Positions 1 through 7,825 of a DNA stretch of 22,661 nucleotides are shown here, in pieces. Source of the stretch: CALZJC01 sp041574955 (GTDB taxonomy: Bacteria; Acidobacteriota; Thermoanaerobaculia; Multivoradales; JAHEKO01); assembly GCA_041574955.1 (NCBI GenBank), contig JBFGNS010000068.1, forward strand, positions 1 through 22,661. The letters run 5' to 3'. Position 1 is the stretch's first letter. The number at the start of each line of letters is the position of its first letter. A program made the position numbers and the translations under genes. The notes below the pieces were generated by a model, which saw only the letters and a program-made list of their open reading frames with translations, searched no databases and had not been told where the DNA came from.

Positions 1-1
1 A

Positions 2-475
2 TCGCCGGGCGAGCGGCTGGCCGCGAGCTGGCTGCGGTTGAGCCGCTGGCCGGGGGGCAAGCTGGTGTTCTCGTGGATGGTCGGGCGGACGGCGCCCTAC
101 ACCGGCACGGTGGGGGCACGCATCGCCGAGCTGGGACCGGGATTCGCGCGGATCACGCTGCGCGACCGCCGGCGGGTGAGAAACCACCTCAGCTCGGTGC
201 ACGCCGTGGCACTGGTCAACCTGGGGGAGGTGACCTCGGGGCTAGCGATGCTCACCGGGCTGCCGGCGAGCGTGCGCGGCATCGTCACGGGGCTCGAGGC
301 CGAGTACCTCAAGAAGGCGCGCGGCGAGCTGACGGCGGAGTGCCGCTGCGAGCTACCCGAGGTGACGGCCGAGGCCGAGCACCGCGCCGAGGCGGTGATC
401 CGCGACGCCGCCGGCGACGTGGTCTGCCGGGTGACGGCGCGCTGGCTGCTGGCGCCGCGCGAGGCGGCCGGGTGA
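2..475 (+). CDS. DUF4442 hotdog-fold protein (thioesterase-like), probably 5'-truncated
   Basis: The translation carries features I associate with the DUF4442 family: a PGGKLVFSWMVGR segment, APYTGTVGARI, the hallmark NHLSSVHAVALVNLGE, and YLKKARGELTAEC. DUF4442 proteins adopt the hotdog fold and are presumed acyl-CoA thioesterases or acyl binders; no substrate can be read from sequence. The NHxxSVHAxA helix is where hotdog thioesterases keep their active-site residues. The frame is open to the window edge. The residues before the first available start (TTG at 38) still look like family N-terminus (a Ser-Trp-Leu-Arg-Leu-Ser run), so the true start is probably upstream of the window. The stop overlaps the start of the next gene (GTGA), which implies translational coupling with the flavoprotein. 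The family call is firm; the enzymatic role is inferred. Confidence 0.85.
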   Translation, partial: SPGERLAASWLRLSRWPGGKLVFSWMVGRTAPYTGTVGARIAELGPGFARITLRDRRRVRNHLSSVHAVALVNLGEVTSGLAMLTGLPASVRGIVTGLEAEYLKKARGELTAECRCELPEVTAEAEHRAEAVIRDAAGDVVCRVTARWLLAPREAAG

Positions 476-1527
476 GCGATCCGGCCACCGCCGGCCGTGG
501 CGAGCCGGGCGCCGCGCCGGGTGCGGATACTGCCAGCCCGCTGGCCACCGCCTTCACCCGCCACGCCGGGGTGGAGGTGCCGCTCATCTGCGGCCCGATG
601 TACCCGTGCTCGAACCCCGAGCTGGTGGCGGCGGCCTCCGAGGCCGGCGGCCTCGGGGTGCTGCAGCCGATGTCGCTCACCTACGTCCACGGCCACGACT
701 TCCGCGAAGGCATCCGGCTGATGCGGCGGCTGAGCTCGAAGCCGATCGGCATGAACGCGCTGATCGAGCAGTCGTCGAAGATCTACCACGAGCGGATGAT
801 CCGCTGGGTGGACGTCGCGCTCGAGGAGGGCGTGCGGTTCTTCATCACCTCGCTCGGCAAGCCGCGCTGGGTGGTGGAGAAGGTGCACGCCGCCGGCGGC
901 GTGGTCTACCACGACGTCACCGAGCGCAAGTGGGCGGTCAAGGGGCTGGACGATGGGGTCGACGGGCTGATCGCAGTCAACAACCGGGCCGGCGGTCACG
1001 CCGGCGGCAAGAGTGCCGGCGAGCTGCTCGACGAGCTCGCCGGGTTCGGCGTGCCGGTGGTGTGTGCCGGCGGCATCGCAACCGAGGCGGAGTTCGTGCG
1101 GGCGCTCGAGATGGGCTACGCCGCGGTGCAGATGGGCACGCGCTTCATCGCCACCACCGAGTGCCGCGCGGCCAGGCCGTACAAGCAGGCGATCGTCGAC
1201 GCCGGCGAGGACGACATCGTGCTCTCCGAGCGCATCACCGGCGTGCCGGTGTCGGTCATCCGTACGCCGTATATCGAGCGCATGGGCACCCGCGCCGGGC
1301 CGCTGGCGCGCTGGATGCTGCGCGGCCGCAAGCGCAAGCACCTGATGCGCACGATCTACGGCCTGCGCTCGATCTGGCAGCTGCGGCGCTCGTCGCTCGA
1401 CGAGAGCGGCAGCCGCGACTACTGGCAGGCCGGCAAGAGCGTCGCCGGCGTCGAGCGGGTGGAGCCGGCCGGCGACGTCATCCGCCGCTTCGCCGACGCG
1501 GCGCGCGCCGCGCGGCGGGCGGGCTGA
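472..1527 (+). CDS. Nitronate monooxygenase / 2-nitropropane dioxygenase-like FMN oxidoreductase
   Basis: This 351-residue TIM-barrel flavoprotein belongs to the nitronate monooxygenase (NPD/FabK-like) family. Visible marks are PLICGPMYPCSNPELVAA near residue 40 (the start of the FMN-binding barrel), NNRAGGHAGG with His176 (the GGHxG loop that carries the catalytic His in family members), CAGGIATEAEF near 198-208 and VQMGTRFIATTE near 220-231 (phosphate-binding end of the barrel). Characterised members oxidise alkyl nitronates with O2; many relatives act on other substrates, so the substrate is unknown here. The GTG start overlaps the upstream DUF4442 stop by four bases, with GAGG at 461-464 as Shine-Dalgarno. 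The first ~25 residues are a low-complexity Ala/Gly/Pro leader without family similarity. Pairing with a hotdog protein hints at acyl or fatty-acid chemistry (inference). Confidence 0.88.
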   Translation: MSDPATAGRGEPGAAPGADTASPLATAFTRHAGVEVPLICGPMYPCSNPELVAAASEAGGLGVLQPMSLTYVHGHDFREGIRLMRRLSSKPIGMNALIEQSSKIYHERMIRWVDVALEEGVRFFITSLGKPRWVVEKVHAAGGVVYHDVTERKWAVKGLDDGVDGLIAVNNRAGGHAGGKSAGELLDELAGFGVPVVCAGGIATEAEFVRALEMGYAAVQMGTRFIATTECRAARPYKQAIVDAGEDDIVLSERITGVPVSVIRTPYIERMGTRAGPLARWMLRGRKRKHLMRTIYGLRSIWQLRRSSLDESGSRDYWQAGKSVAGVERVEPAGDVIRRFADAARAARRAG

Positions 1528-1540
1528 GCGCCGCGCAGCG

Positions 1541-2203
1541 TCACCCCTCGAGCTCGCCGCGCAGCCGCGCCAGCTCGGCCGCCAGCTCTTCTACCCGCCC
1601 CTCGACTGCCGCCAGGCGCTGCTCGAGGCTCGGACGTGGGGCGGCCGGCGGCGCCGGCGGCCCGGCGACCGCCTGCGGTTCGGCCGCGGCCGGTAGGTCG
1701 GTCTCGGTCTCGGCGCCCAGCAGGTGGGCCCAGCGGCTCTCCTTGCGGCCCGGCTGGCGCGGCAGCACCACGGCCAGCGGCGCATCGCCCTCCGCCATGC
1801 GTGCGAGCGTGGCCTCGACCTCGGCCAGGTCCCGGAAGTCGTACAGCCGCCCGCTGCGGCCGCGCAGCTCGCCCGGCGTCTGCGGTCCGCGCAGCATCAG
1901 CAGGGTCAGCAGGGCGCGCGACTCCGGGTCGAGCTCGAGCCGGCGGCTGATCGACTGGCTCCAGCGCTCGGCGCGTGCGCCGTCGCTGCGCCAGGCCAGG
2001 ACGTCGCGCCGCAGGCGGTCGAGCGACTCCACCACCTCGGTCTCGCTGAGCGAAGTCACCGGCTCGCGGTTGCTCTTCTGGTTGCACGCCGCGAGCAGCG
2101 CGTTCACGGTCATCGGGTAGTAGTCGGGGGTGGTCCGCTCCTTCTCGAGCAGCGTGCCGAGCACCCGGATCTCGGTTTCGTCGAGCTGACGGATGGTGCG
2201 CAT
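1541..2203 (-). CDS. yceH: YceH family (DUF480 / UPF0502) tandem winged-helix protein
   Basis: The protein is 220 residues, close to the usual UPF0502 length. It opens with LDETEIRVLGTLLEKERTTP, then YYPMTVNALLAACNQKSNR, the signature of the first winged helix, and continues with LTLLMLRGPQTPGELRGR, the signature of the second. DUF480 proteins are small paired winged-helix proteins of unknown role. The C-terminal third is an Ala/Pro-rich linker followed by a short predicted coiled coil of heptad-spaced Leu/Ala/Glu (about residues 190-220), as in E. coli YceH. The ATG at 2203-2201 begins directly at the conserved N-terminus. The gene converges with the nitronate monooxygenase gene with only 13 bases between stops, and is divergent from the decarboxylase-like gene. 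Confidence 0.93.
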   Translation of the reverse strand: MRTIRQLDETEIRVLGTLLEKERTTPDYYPMTVNALLAACNQKSNREPVTSLSETEVVESLDRLRRDVLAWRSDGARAERWSQSISRRLELDPESRALLTLLMLRGPQTPGELRGRSGRLYDFRDLAEVEATLARMAEGDAPLAVVLPRQPGRKESRWAHLLGAETETDLPAAAEPQAVAGPPAPPAAPRPSLEQRLAAVEGRVEELAAELARLRGELEG

Positions 2204-2273
2204 CGTCGTGGCCTCGCGGGTCGTGGAGGGCGAGGCTACACGATGGCGGCGCCGGAGAGGTCCCGCCTTGGTC

Positions 2274-2279
2274 TAGAAT
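2274..2279 (+). promoter_or_regulatory. Candidate -10 box (TAGAAT) upstream of the decarboxylase-like gene
   Basis: TAGAAT matches the sigma-70 -10 consensus at five of six positions and stands out in an otherwise very GC-rich intergenic region (2204-2380). No convincing -35 hexamer lies 16-18 bases upstream. It sits about 54 bases before the in-frame GTG at 2333 and 102 before the ATG at 2381. Confidence 0.3.
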
Positions 2280-2380
2280 CGTCGCCAGTTCAGGAAGGCA
2301 GGGGTCGGCGGGGTGAGCGGCGGTGCCGGCGCGTGATTCGAGGGCGTGGCGCCGGAGCGGCGAACGGTCCGCCGGAGACG

Positions 2381-5263
2381 ATGGCGCTCCCACCGTACAA
2401 CAACGCCCGTGGTGCCGCGGTGCTCACCGGCGTGCCGCCGTTCGATTTCGACGGCGTCGTGATGCGGGTCTTCCCGCTCAAGGCGAACGTCCACACCCTC
2501 GGCCGCTTCTGCAACCAGTACCTCAACCTCATGCCGCCCGAGATCGCGGTGTTCAAGCCGGCGATCCCGTTCGTCTTCCTGGCGGCGATCAACTACGGCA
2601 AGATGACCCCCGAGGCGACCAACCTCGGCTGGGTGGCGCAGAACGAGGTGGCGTTCAACGTGCTGCTCAATTGGTACCGGCGCGAGAACGGCCGCCTGGT
2701 CTTTCAGGACTGGGCGTCGGTGTCGCCGTTCATCTTCGTCGACGACGAGTCGTCGCTGATGACCGGCCGCGAGGTCTACGGCTGGCCCAAGACCCGCGCC
2801 TGGCTGACTCCCGGCATCCACGAGTGGGCGCGCAACCCGCGCGGTCCCGAGAACCTGTTCGAGCTCAGCTCGATGGTCTTCCCCGAGCTGTTCGCCGGCC
2901 AGCGCCAGGAGCCGCGGGTGCTGTTCGAGATCGAGCACCTGCCCACACCGTCGGTGACAGGGCCCGATCCGCTCGCCGTCGCCGGCCCGTGGTGGGGATG
3001 GGCCGAGGCCATGGCGCGCGGCGCCGGGCTGGCCGGCGACCTCGCGCAGGCGGCGATGCGCATGCCGCTCGGCGGCTACGAGCCCGATGGCGAGTGGCAG
3101 TCGCTGCCCGAGATGCTCGAACGGGGCGTCGACTACTCCGACCTGCTGAGCCGGCTGCCGACCTTCAACACCATCAACCTGAAGCAGTTCCGGGACGCGC
3201 GCGACGCCGCCGCCGCCTGCTACCAGGCGATCACCGCTTCGCCGATGAAGATCGCGCGCTACAACGACGGCGGCATGCTGGGCGAGCTGCAGCAGCTGGC
3301 CGGCGACCTGAGCGGCGGTCACCGCATCCGCGTCCACCGCTACCCGGTGCAGCCGATCGTCGAGTCGCTGGGGCTTGAGGTGGCCGAGCAGAGCCGGGCC
3401 TCCGACCACGAGGTGGCGCTGCTCGAGCCGGTCTGCCCCTTCTGGGTCAACCTCGACATGAACTACGGCCGCGGCCGGCTGGTGTGCTGGCGGACCAGCG
3501 AGGTGGACTGGCGCACCGAGCCGTTACCCGAAGCACCGGCGACACCGCGCGAAGAGCCCCGCAAGCACCCCTACAACTCGGCGCGCGGCGGCGCGCTGCA
3601 GTCGGTCACCGGGCCGTTCTACTTTCCCAACGTCACCCACCGGGTGCTGCCGCTGCTGGCCGACTGGTTCCGGCTGCACCGCTTCTGCGCCGAGTACCTG
3701 GACAACGAGTTCAGCTTCTTCGAGCCGTGGGGCAGCTACGTCTACCTCAACGTCACCACCTTCGAGGAGATGGCGTCCGAGACCTACAACGTCGGTTGGT
3801 GGGCCCACCGCCAGGTCACCTTCTCGTTCCCGGTGAAGTGGTTCCAGCGGCGGCCGGGGGGCGACCCCGCCGAGCGCGAGGGAACGCTGGTCGGGGTGGC
3901 GCTGGTGACGCCGTTCGCCTACACCGACAGCGATCTGGGCGCCACTACCGGGCGCGAGGTGCAGGGCCTGCCGATGCTCAAGGCGGCGATCGAGAGCCCG
4001 CCATCGAGCTGGCTCGAGGACTCCGGACCGGCGCGGCGCAGCGAGCTGCTGCACCTGTCGACGCGGGTGTTCGCCGGCCTCAACGTCGGCCAGCCGATGG
4101 AGGACCGGCTGCTGCTCGAGCTGAGCCGCCGCGACGTCCTGCCGGCGCACGACGAGCGCGGCTGGCGCAGCGTCGCCGCCACCTGGGGCGAGCGGCTGTA
4201 CGCCGAGCTGTACCGCCGCATCGGCGTGCGCTCGAAGCACGGCGACGACTTCCGGGCGGCGCGGGCCCTGGCCCTCGAGCTGCTGCGCGGCGAGGGCCAG
4301 CCGATCAACGAGCTCTCGCTGCGCCAGTTCCGCGACGTCGAGGATCCGGAGCGCGCCTGCTACCAGGCGCTGACGCTGACCCGCACCACCGTCCAGGAGC
4401 TGTTCGAGCTGGCCGAGATCGAGGAGCGGATGCACGTCGCCATCCACCGCTATCCCACCCAGCCGATCGTCCAGACGCTCGGCCTCAGGACCAAGTGCAC
4501 CGACACCGCGGGCAGCTCGGTGGTGGACTACCTGCAGCCGGTGCGCCCGTTCTGGATGCGGGTGGCGATGCGGGTGGATCTCGGCGAGGACGTCTTCTGG
4601 CGGGCAGCGAGCGAGAGCTGGACGCCGGCGAGCGAGGACTGGCGAACGCCGGTGGAGGAGCTGCCGCCGCCGTACCGCGCTCCGGCACCGGCGTCGAGCT
4701 CGCCGCGCCGGTTCTACCTGGTGGGTCACGGTCCCGAGGTCGGAGCCGGCCTGGTGGGGCAGATCGACGGCGACGACAGCATGAAGCGCGACCTCAGGGC
4801 GGCCTGGCGCGACTGGCGCTGGCGCCCGTACTTCGACGACAAGGGGCTGCTCGGGCGGCAGGTGGCGCGGCGGGCCGTCGGTGAGGTGCCGCACGACGCC
4901 CACCGGCTGGGAAGCGCGCCGGCCGTGGTCGAGCCCCAGATGGTGCTCGAGAGCCTGCTCAGCCACGAGTGGGGCAGGCGTGACCGGCCGCGCGGCGGCG
5001 AGCACCGGCTGCCCGAGATCTGCCTGCCGTCGAGCTCGCTCGGCAACGCCGCGGTGCGCGAGCGGTTCGGGGCCAAGTTCGGGCTCGAGGAGCGGGAGGG
5101 CTTCTGGTACCGGCGGCGGTGGGAGGACACCCTGGCCGCGGTTCGTCGCCGGCTGGAGCGGGGCCGGGACCCGGCGGCAGGACCGGGCCGGCCGCGTCGT
5201 GGCAGCAGGTTGCCGGGAGGCGGCGGCGAGCCCGGCGGCGGCGGGGACGAAGACGAGGCTTAG
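2381..5263 (+). CDS. Tandem-duplicated acetoacetate-decarboxylase-like protein with novel C-terminal domain
   Basis: The 960-residue product has two homologous halves. Half 1 (about 1-395) begins PPYNNARG and half 2 (about 396-760) begins HPYNSARG. Both carry RFCNQYL/RFCAEYL, NLGW/NVGW, TGREVYGWPK/TGREVQGLPM, LKQFRDARD/LRQFRDVED, CYQAIT/CYQALT and HRYPVQPIVESLGL/HRYPTQPIVQTLGL. The GREVxGxPK element matches acetoacetate decarboxylase-like proteins, where the Lys region forms the Schiff base. Half 1 keeps Lys137 (WPKTR, with the second Lys of the usual KK pair missing), while half 2 has Met532 there, so half 2 is probably not a decarboxylase. Residues about 775-960 are an unrecognised domain (begins FYLVGHGPEVG) with an Arg/Gly-rich acidic tail. 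There is no signal peptide or membrane helix. I chose ATG 2381, just before the conserved start of half 1, with GGAG at 2374-2377; an in-frame GTG at 2333 is the alternative. The substrate is unknown, and the fold assignment rests on the motif. Confidence 0.7.
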   Translation: MALPPYNNARGAAVLTGVPPFDFDGVVMRVFPLKANVHTLGRFCNQYLNLMPPEIAVFKPAIPFVFLAAINYGKMTPEATNLGWVAQNEVAFNVLLNWYRRENGRLVFQDWASVSPFIFVDDESSLMTGREVYGWPKTRAWLTPGIHEWARNPRGPENLFELSSMVFPELFAGQRQEPRVLFEIEHLPTPSVTGPDPLAVAGPWWGWAEAMARGAGLAGDLAQAAMRMPLGGYEPDGEWQSLPEMLERGVDYSDLLSRLPTFNTINLKQFRDARDAAAACYQAITASPMKIARYNDGGMLGELQQLAGDLSGGHRIRVHRYPVQPIVESLGLEVAEQSRASDHEVALLEPVCPFWVNLDMNYGRGRLVCWRTSEVDWRTEPLPEAPATPREEPRKHPYNSARGGALQSVTGPFYFPNVTHRVLPLLADWFRLHRFCAEYLDNEFSFFEPWGSYVYLNVTTFEEMASETYNVGWWAHRQVTFSFPVKWFQRRPGGDPAEREGTLVGVALVTPFAYTDSDLGATTGREVQGLPMLKAAIESPPSSWLEDSGPARRSELLHLSTRVFAGLNVGQPMEDRLLLELSRRDVLPAHDERGWRSVAATWGERLYAELYRRIGVRSKHGDDFRAARALALELLRGEGQPINELSLRQFRDVEDPERACYQALTLTRTTVQELFELAEIEERMHVAIHRYPTQPIVQTLGLRTKCTDTAGSSVVDYLQPVRPFWMRVAMRVDLGEDVFWRAASESWTPASEDWRTPVEELPPPYRAPAPASSSPRRFYLVGHGPEVGAGLVGQIDGDDSMKRDLRAAWRDWRWRPYFDDKGLLGRQVARRAVGEVPHDAHRLGSAPAVVEPQMVLESLLSHEWGRRDRPRGGEHRLPEICLPSSSLGNAAVRERFGAKFGLEEREGFWYRRRWEDTLAAVRRRLERGRDPAAGPGRPRRGSRLPGGGGEPGGGGDEDEA

Positions 5264-5296
5264 CCCGCGGAGCGACGACCAACCAAGGAGAACGGT

Positions 5297-5971
5297 GTGC
5301 CCAGGCGAGATGGCGACGACGAAGCGGTGCCGATGATGTTCCCCTCGGAGCTGGCGCGGGTCGGCTCGGCCGGCCGGCCGGCCGACCAGGGGATGCTCGC
5401 CGGCGAGGGCTTTGCCTTGCGGGTGGCGCGCACCGGCGATCCGGCGGCGCCGGCGGAGGTCCACGTGCTGCGCCAGCCGCGGGTGGTGATCGGGCGCAGC
5501 TCGAGCTGCGACGTGCGGCTCGACGACCCACAGCGCATCGTCAGCAGCCGGCATGCCGAGATCCGGCTGACGGACGGCGGCGCCGTCGTCGTCGATCTGG
5601 GGAGCAAGAACCTGACGCTGCTCAACGGCGAGGCGCTCACCGCCGAGCAGCCGCACCCGCTCCGACCCGGCGACGAGGTGACGATCGGCGACTTCACGAT
5701 CCGGATCGACGTCTCGGCCAGGCGGCAGCCGTCGGAGGAGACGGTATTCGCGCCCGACTCCGTCAACCCGTTCGAGGACGACGCGCGCCGGCTGGCCGAG
5801 CTGCTGGCGGCGCTGGCGGCGCGCTGGTCGGAGACGCCGCCGGCGAATCGAGAGGCGGCGCTCACCGAGGCGCTGGAGCGCGCGCTGGAGCGGGTGCGTG
5901 AGGAGCCCGACGACGCCCACCGGGCAGTCGTCCGGGCGGTCGTCGAGCGGCTGCGGGAGCGCGCCGGCTGA
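5297..5971 (+). CDS. FHA-domain protein
   Basis: The product is 224 residues. The forkhead-associated domain spans about residues 54-140 with the full phosphothreonine-binding signature: VVIGRSSSCDVRL (Gly66, Arg67, Ser68), SSRHAEI (Ser83-His86), and a SKNLTLLNGE strand ending in the conserved Asn. FHA domains bind phosphothreonine peptides, usually downstream of Ser/Thr kinases. The C-terminal 70 residues are charged and helical (DDARRLAELLAALAARW, then EALERALERVREE), possibly a dimerisation or partner-binding region. There is no signal peptide or membrane segment. The GTG start has a strong AAGGAG at 5285-5290 with six-base spacing. The gene lies 33 bases after the decarboxylase-like gene on the same strand, so the two are probably one transcript. 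No kinase or phosphatase is in the window, so the partner is unknown. Confidence 0.9.
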   Translation: MPRRDGDDEAVPMMFPSELARVGSAGRPADQGMLAGEGFALRVARTGDPAAPAEVHVLRQPRVVIGRSSSCDVRLDDPQRIVSSRHAEIRLTDGGAVVVDLGSKNLTLLNGEALTAEQPHPLRPGDEVTIGDFTIRIDVSARRQPSEETVFAPDSVNPFEDDARRLAELLAALAARWSETPPANREAALTEALERALERVREEPDDAHRAVVRAVVERLRERAG

Positions 5972-6021
5972 AGGCGGCGATCGGGGCCCTGTGATCCCCG
6001 CCGGCGCGGGCGACCGGCCGG

Positions 6022-6052
6022 ACCGCCAGCGTCAGGCGTCGACGCCGGCGGT
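6022..6052. terminator. Candidate bidirectional terminator hairpin between convergent genes
   Basis: ACCGCC at 6022-6027 pairs with GGCGGT at 6047-6052 and encloses a perfect 12-base palindrome, GGCGTCGACGCC (6035-6046). It sits in the 123-base gap between the FHA and metallo-hydrolase stop codons, where a shared terminator is expected. There is no T-tract and the 7-base bulge is asymmetric, so support is modest. Confidence 0.25.
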
Positions 6053-6094
6053 GTCCGTGTCGCCCGTCGGGGCGGCGAGCGGCGAGGCCGCGGC

Positions 6095-7723
6095 TCAGTC
6101 TGCCGGTGCGTTGGCCAGCGGCCGCAGCCGGGCGAGGTGCTCGGCGGTGACGGGTGCATCGCCGTGCATCGCGTAGACGCGGGCCGGCTCGAGGGCGCGG
6201 GCCGCGAGCCAGCCGGCGAAGAAGCGGTCGAGCGCGGCGTGGTTGGCGGCCGGGAATCGGTCGAGCGGTGCCGCGTCCAGCAGGTCGCTTACGAACAGCC
6301 AGTCGAGCGCCGGCAGACGCACGACCAGCATCGCGTCGGTGTGTGGATTGGGGCCGACGTCGAGGATCTCGACGCGGCGCGCGCCGCTGCCGAGGGTGTG
6401 TGCGCCGGTGACGACCTCCAGCCGGAGCTCGCGGGGAGCCCGCGCCAGCCGGTCGGGCGCGAGGGTATGGGGCGCCTCGACCAGACGTCGCACCGCGGCC
6501 GCCGCCGGCGGTGCGGCCAGCACCCGGGCGCCGGCGGCGACGAAGGCGCGCACGCCGCCGGCGTGGTCGCCGTGGAAGTGGCTCAGCACCACCGCCAGGG
6601 GCTTGTCCGGCACCGTCTCGCGGATGAGCTCGAGATACCGCTCGGCGAGCCAGGCGCTCGACGGCCCCGGCGCCACGTCGCCGGCCGGCAGCTCGCCGAG
6701 CAGCGGGTAGCCGGCGGGCGCGTCGACCGCCACCACCAGCTCGTCGAGCTCGACGAACAGCGGGTTGAAGCCGGGGCGCAGGTTGCGCACCCGGTAGACG
6801 CCCTCGGCCAGCTGCTCGACCGTCGCCCCGGCGCTCACGTCACGCCGCTCCGGCAGCACGATCGGCGCCGGCAGCGTCCCTCCGGCAGCCGCGTCGAGCG
6901 GCGCCATCAGCCGGTCGAGGCGCGCCGCGTCGGTGGCGGCGCCCACCAGCGTGAGGTCGAGAAAGGTGCGCTCGGCCACCGTCACGCGCGTGCGGTGGGG
7001 CAGCTCTCCCGCGCCGGCGACCGGGCGGTAGTCGTCGAGCTGCCAGGTCACCTCGCTGTCGCCCAGGCCCGGGATGTCGATCAGGTACTCGACCCGGCGC
7101 AGCCGTCCCGTGCCGCCCGAGAAGACCGCCGTCACGCCGCTGCCCGAGGACAGCGCGCCGCTCACCGCGGCGTCGGCGCCGCGGCGGCCGATCCAGCGCA
7201 GCGCCGCGGGCTGCTCCAGGAGCTCGGCCAGCAGCTCGCGCGGCAGCCTCCGGAGAAGCCGCCGGCGCTCGTCGTCGTGCTCGGGGGAGCTCAGCAGCAC
7301 CTGGAACGGCGGGTCGGCCTCGAGCACCGTGATCAGCTTGCGCTCGGCGCCCGGATAGGCGAAGCGGACCCACTCCCAGGTGCCGTCGGCGCGGTCCGAG
7401 CGGTACTCCCAGGCGGCGCGGCCGTTCGCCGGGTCGACAGCCAGGGTCTCGCGGTAGGGACCCGGATCGCGGCTTTCCGGCGAGCTGCCCTGGAGCTCGG
7501 CACCGCGGTCGAGCGTCCCCTCGAGCTCGAGCACCAGCCCGCCTTCGGGCAGATCGCCGGCCGCCGCCAGGGCGCGCTCCACCGCCTCCCGGGCGCGGCG
7601 GTAGGAGTCGAGCGAGGAGTCGGAGGGCCGGTCGCTGCCGCCCGCGCCGGGTGCGCGGCAGGCCGGCGGCAGCAGGAGCGCGGCGAGCAGGATCGCCGCC
7701 GGAGCGTGGCGCGGGTGCGGCAT
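6095..7723 (-). CDS. Metallo-beta-lactamase-fold hydrolase, probable lipoprotein
   Basis: The product is 542 residues. The C-terminal half (about 305-542) is an MBL-fold domain with a complete dinuclear metal site: SHFHGDH gives His382, His384, Asp386 and His387; then His461 (NPHTD), Asp480 (VSDLLD) and His520 (MHGD). The N-terminus has a hydrophobic stretch ending in LLLPPAC, so lipid attachment at that Cys is plausible although the lipobox is not canonical. An extended N-terminal region (about 30-300), predicted mostly beta, has no motif I recognise; similar large extensions occur in secreted MBL proteins. The site fits a hydrolase such as a lactonase, esterase or quinoprotein-relay-type MBL, and the substrate cannot be named. 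The gene is divergent from the radical SAM gene (102 bases apart) and convergent with the FHA gene. Confidence 0.85.
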   Translation of the reverse strand: MPHPRHAPAAILLAALLLPPACRAPGAGGSDRPSDSSLDSYRRAREAVERALAAAGDLPEGGLVLELEGTLDRGAELQGSSPESRDPGPYRETLAVDPANGRAAWEYRSDRADGTWEWVRFAYPGAERKLITVLEADPPFQVLLSSPEHDDERRRLLRRLPRELLAELLEQPAALRWIGRRGADAAVSGALSSGSGVTAVFSGGTGRLRRVEYLIDIPGLGDSEVTWQLDDYRPVAGAGELPHRTRVTVAERTFLDLTLVGAATDAARLDRLMAPLDAAAGGTLPAPIVLPERRDVSAGATVEQLAEGVYRVRNLRPGFNPLFVELDELVVAVDAPAGYPLLGELPAGDVAPGPSSAWLAERYLELIRETVPDKPLAVVLSHFHGDHAGGVRAFVAAGARVLAAPPAAAAVRRLVEAPHTLAPDRLARAPRELRLEVVTGAHTLGSGARRVEILDVGPNPHTDAMLVVRLPALDWLFVSDLLDAAPLDRFPAANHAALDRFFAGWLAARALEPARVYAMHGDAPVTAEHLARLRPLANAPAD

Positions 7724-7762
7724 GATCTGCCGAGCTTACGCGCCGCGCGGTGCACGGGTTTG

Positions 7763-7787
7763 GCCAGCCCGGTCCGGCACGGCTGGC
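7763..7787. promoter_or_regulatory. Inverted repeat in a divergent intergenic region
   Basis: GCCAGCC (7763-7769) and GGCTGGC (7781-7787) form a perfect 7-base inverted repeat with 11 bases between, lying between the starts of the divergent metallo-hydrolase and radical SAM genes. The position suits an operator, but GC-rich DNA yields such dyads by chance. Confidence 0.25.
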
Positions 7788-7825
7788 GCCCGGCGCCCGC
7801 GGCGAGTAGGCTGGCGGCCGGGACC

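Noticed and set aside
606..2120. 504-residue plus-strand open frame
   Set aside because: Spans two convergent genes, extremely Arg/Ala-rich, no recognisable domain.
3524..5920. 798-residue minus-strand open frame
   Set aside because: Arg/Pro/His-rich low-complexity translation antisense to the decarboxylase-like and FHA genes; typical of GC-rich DNA.
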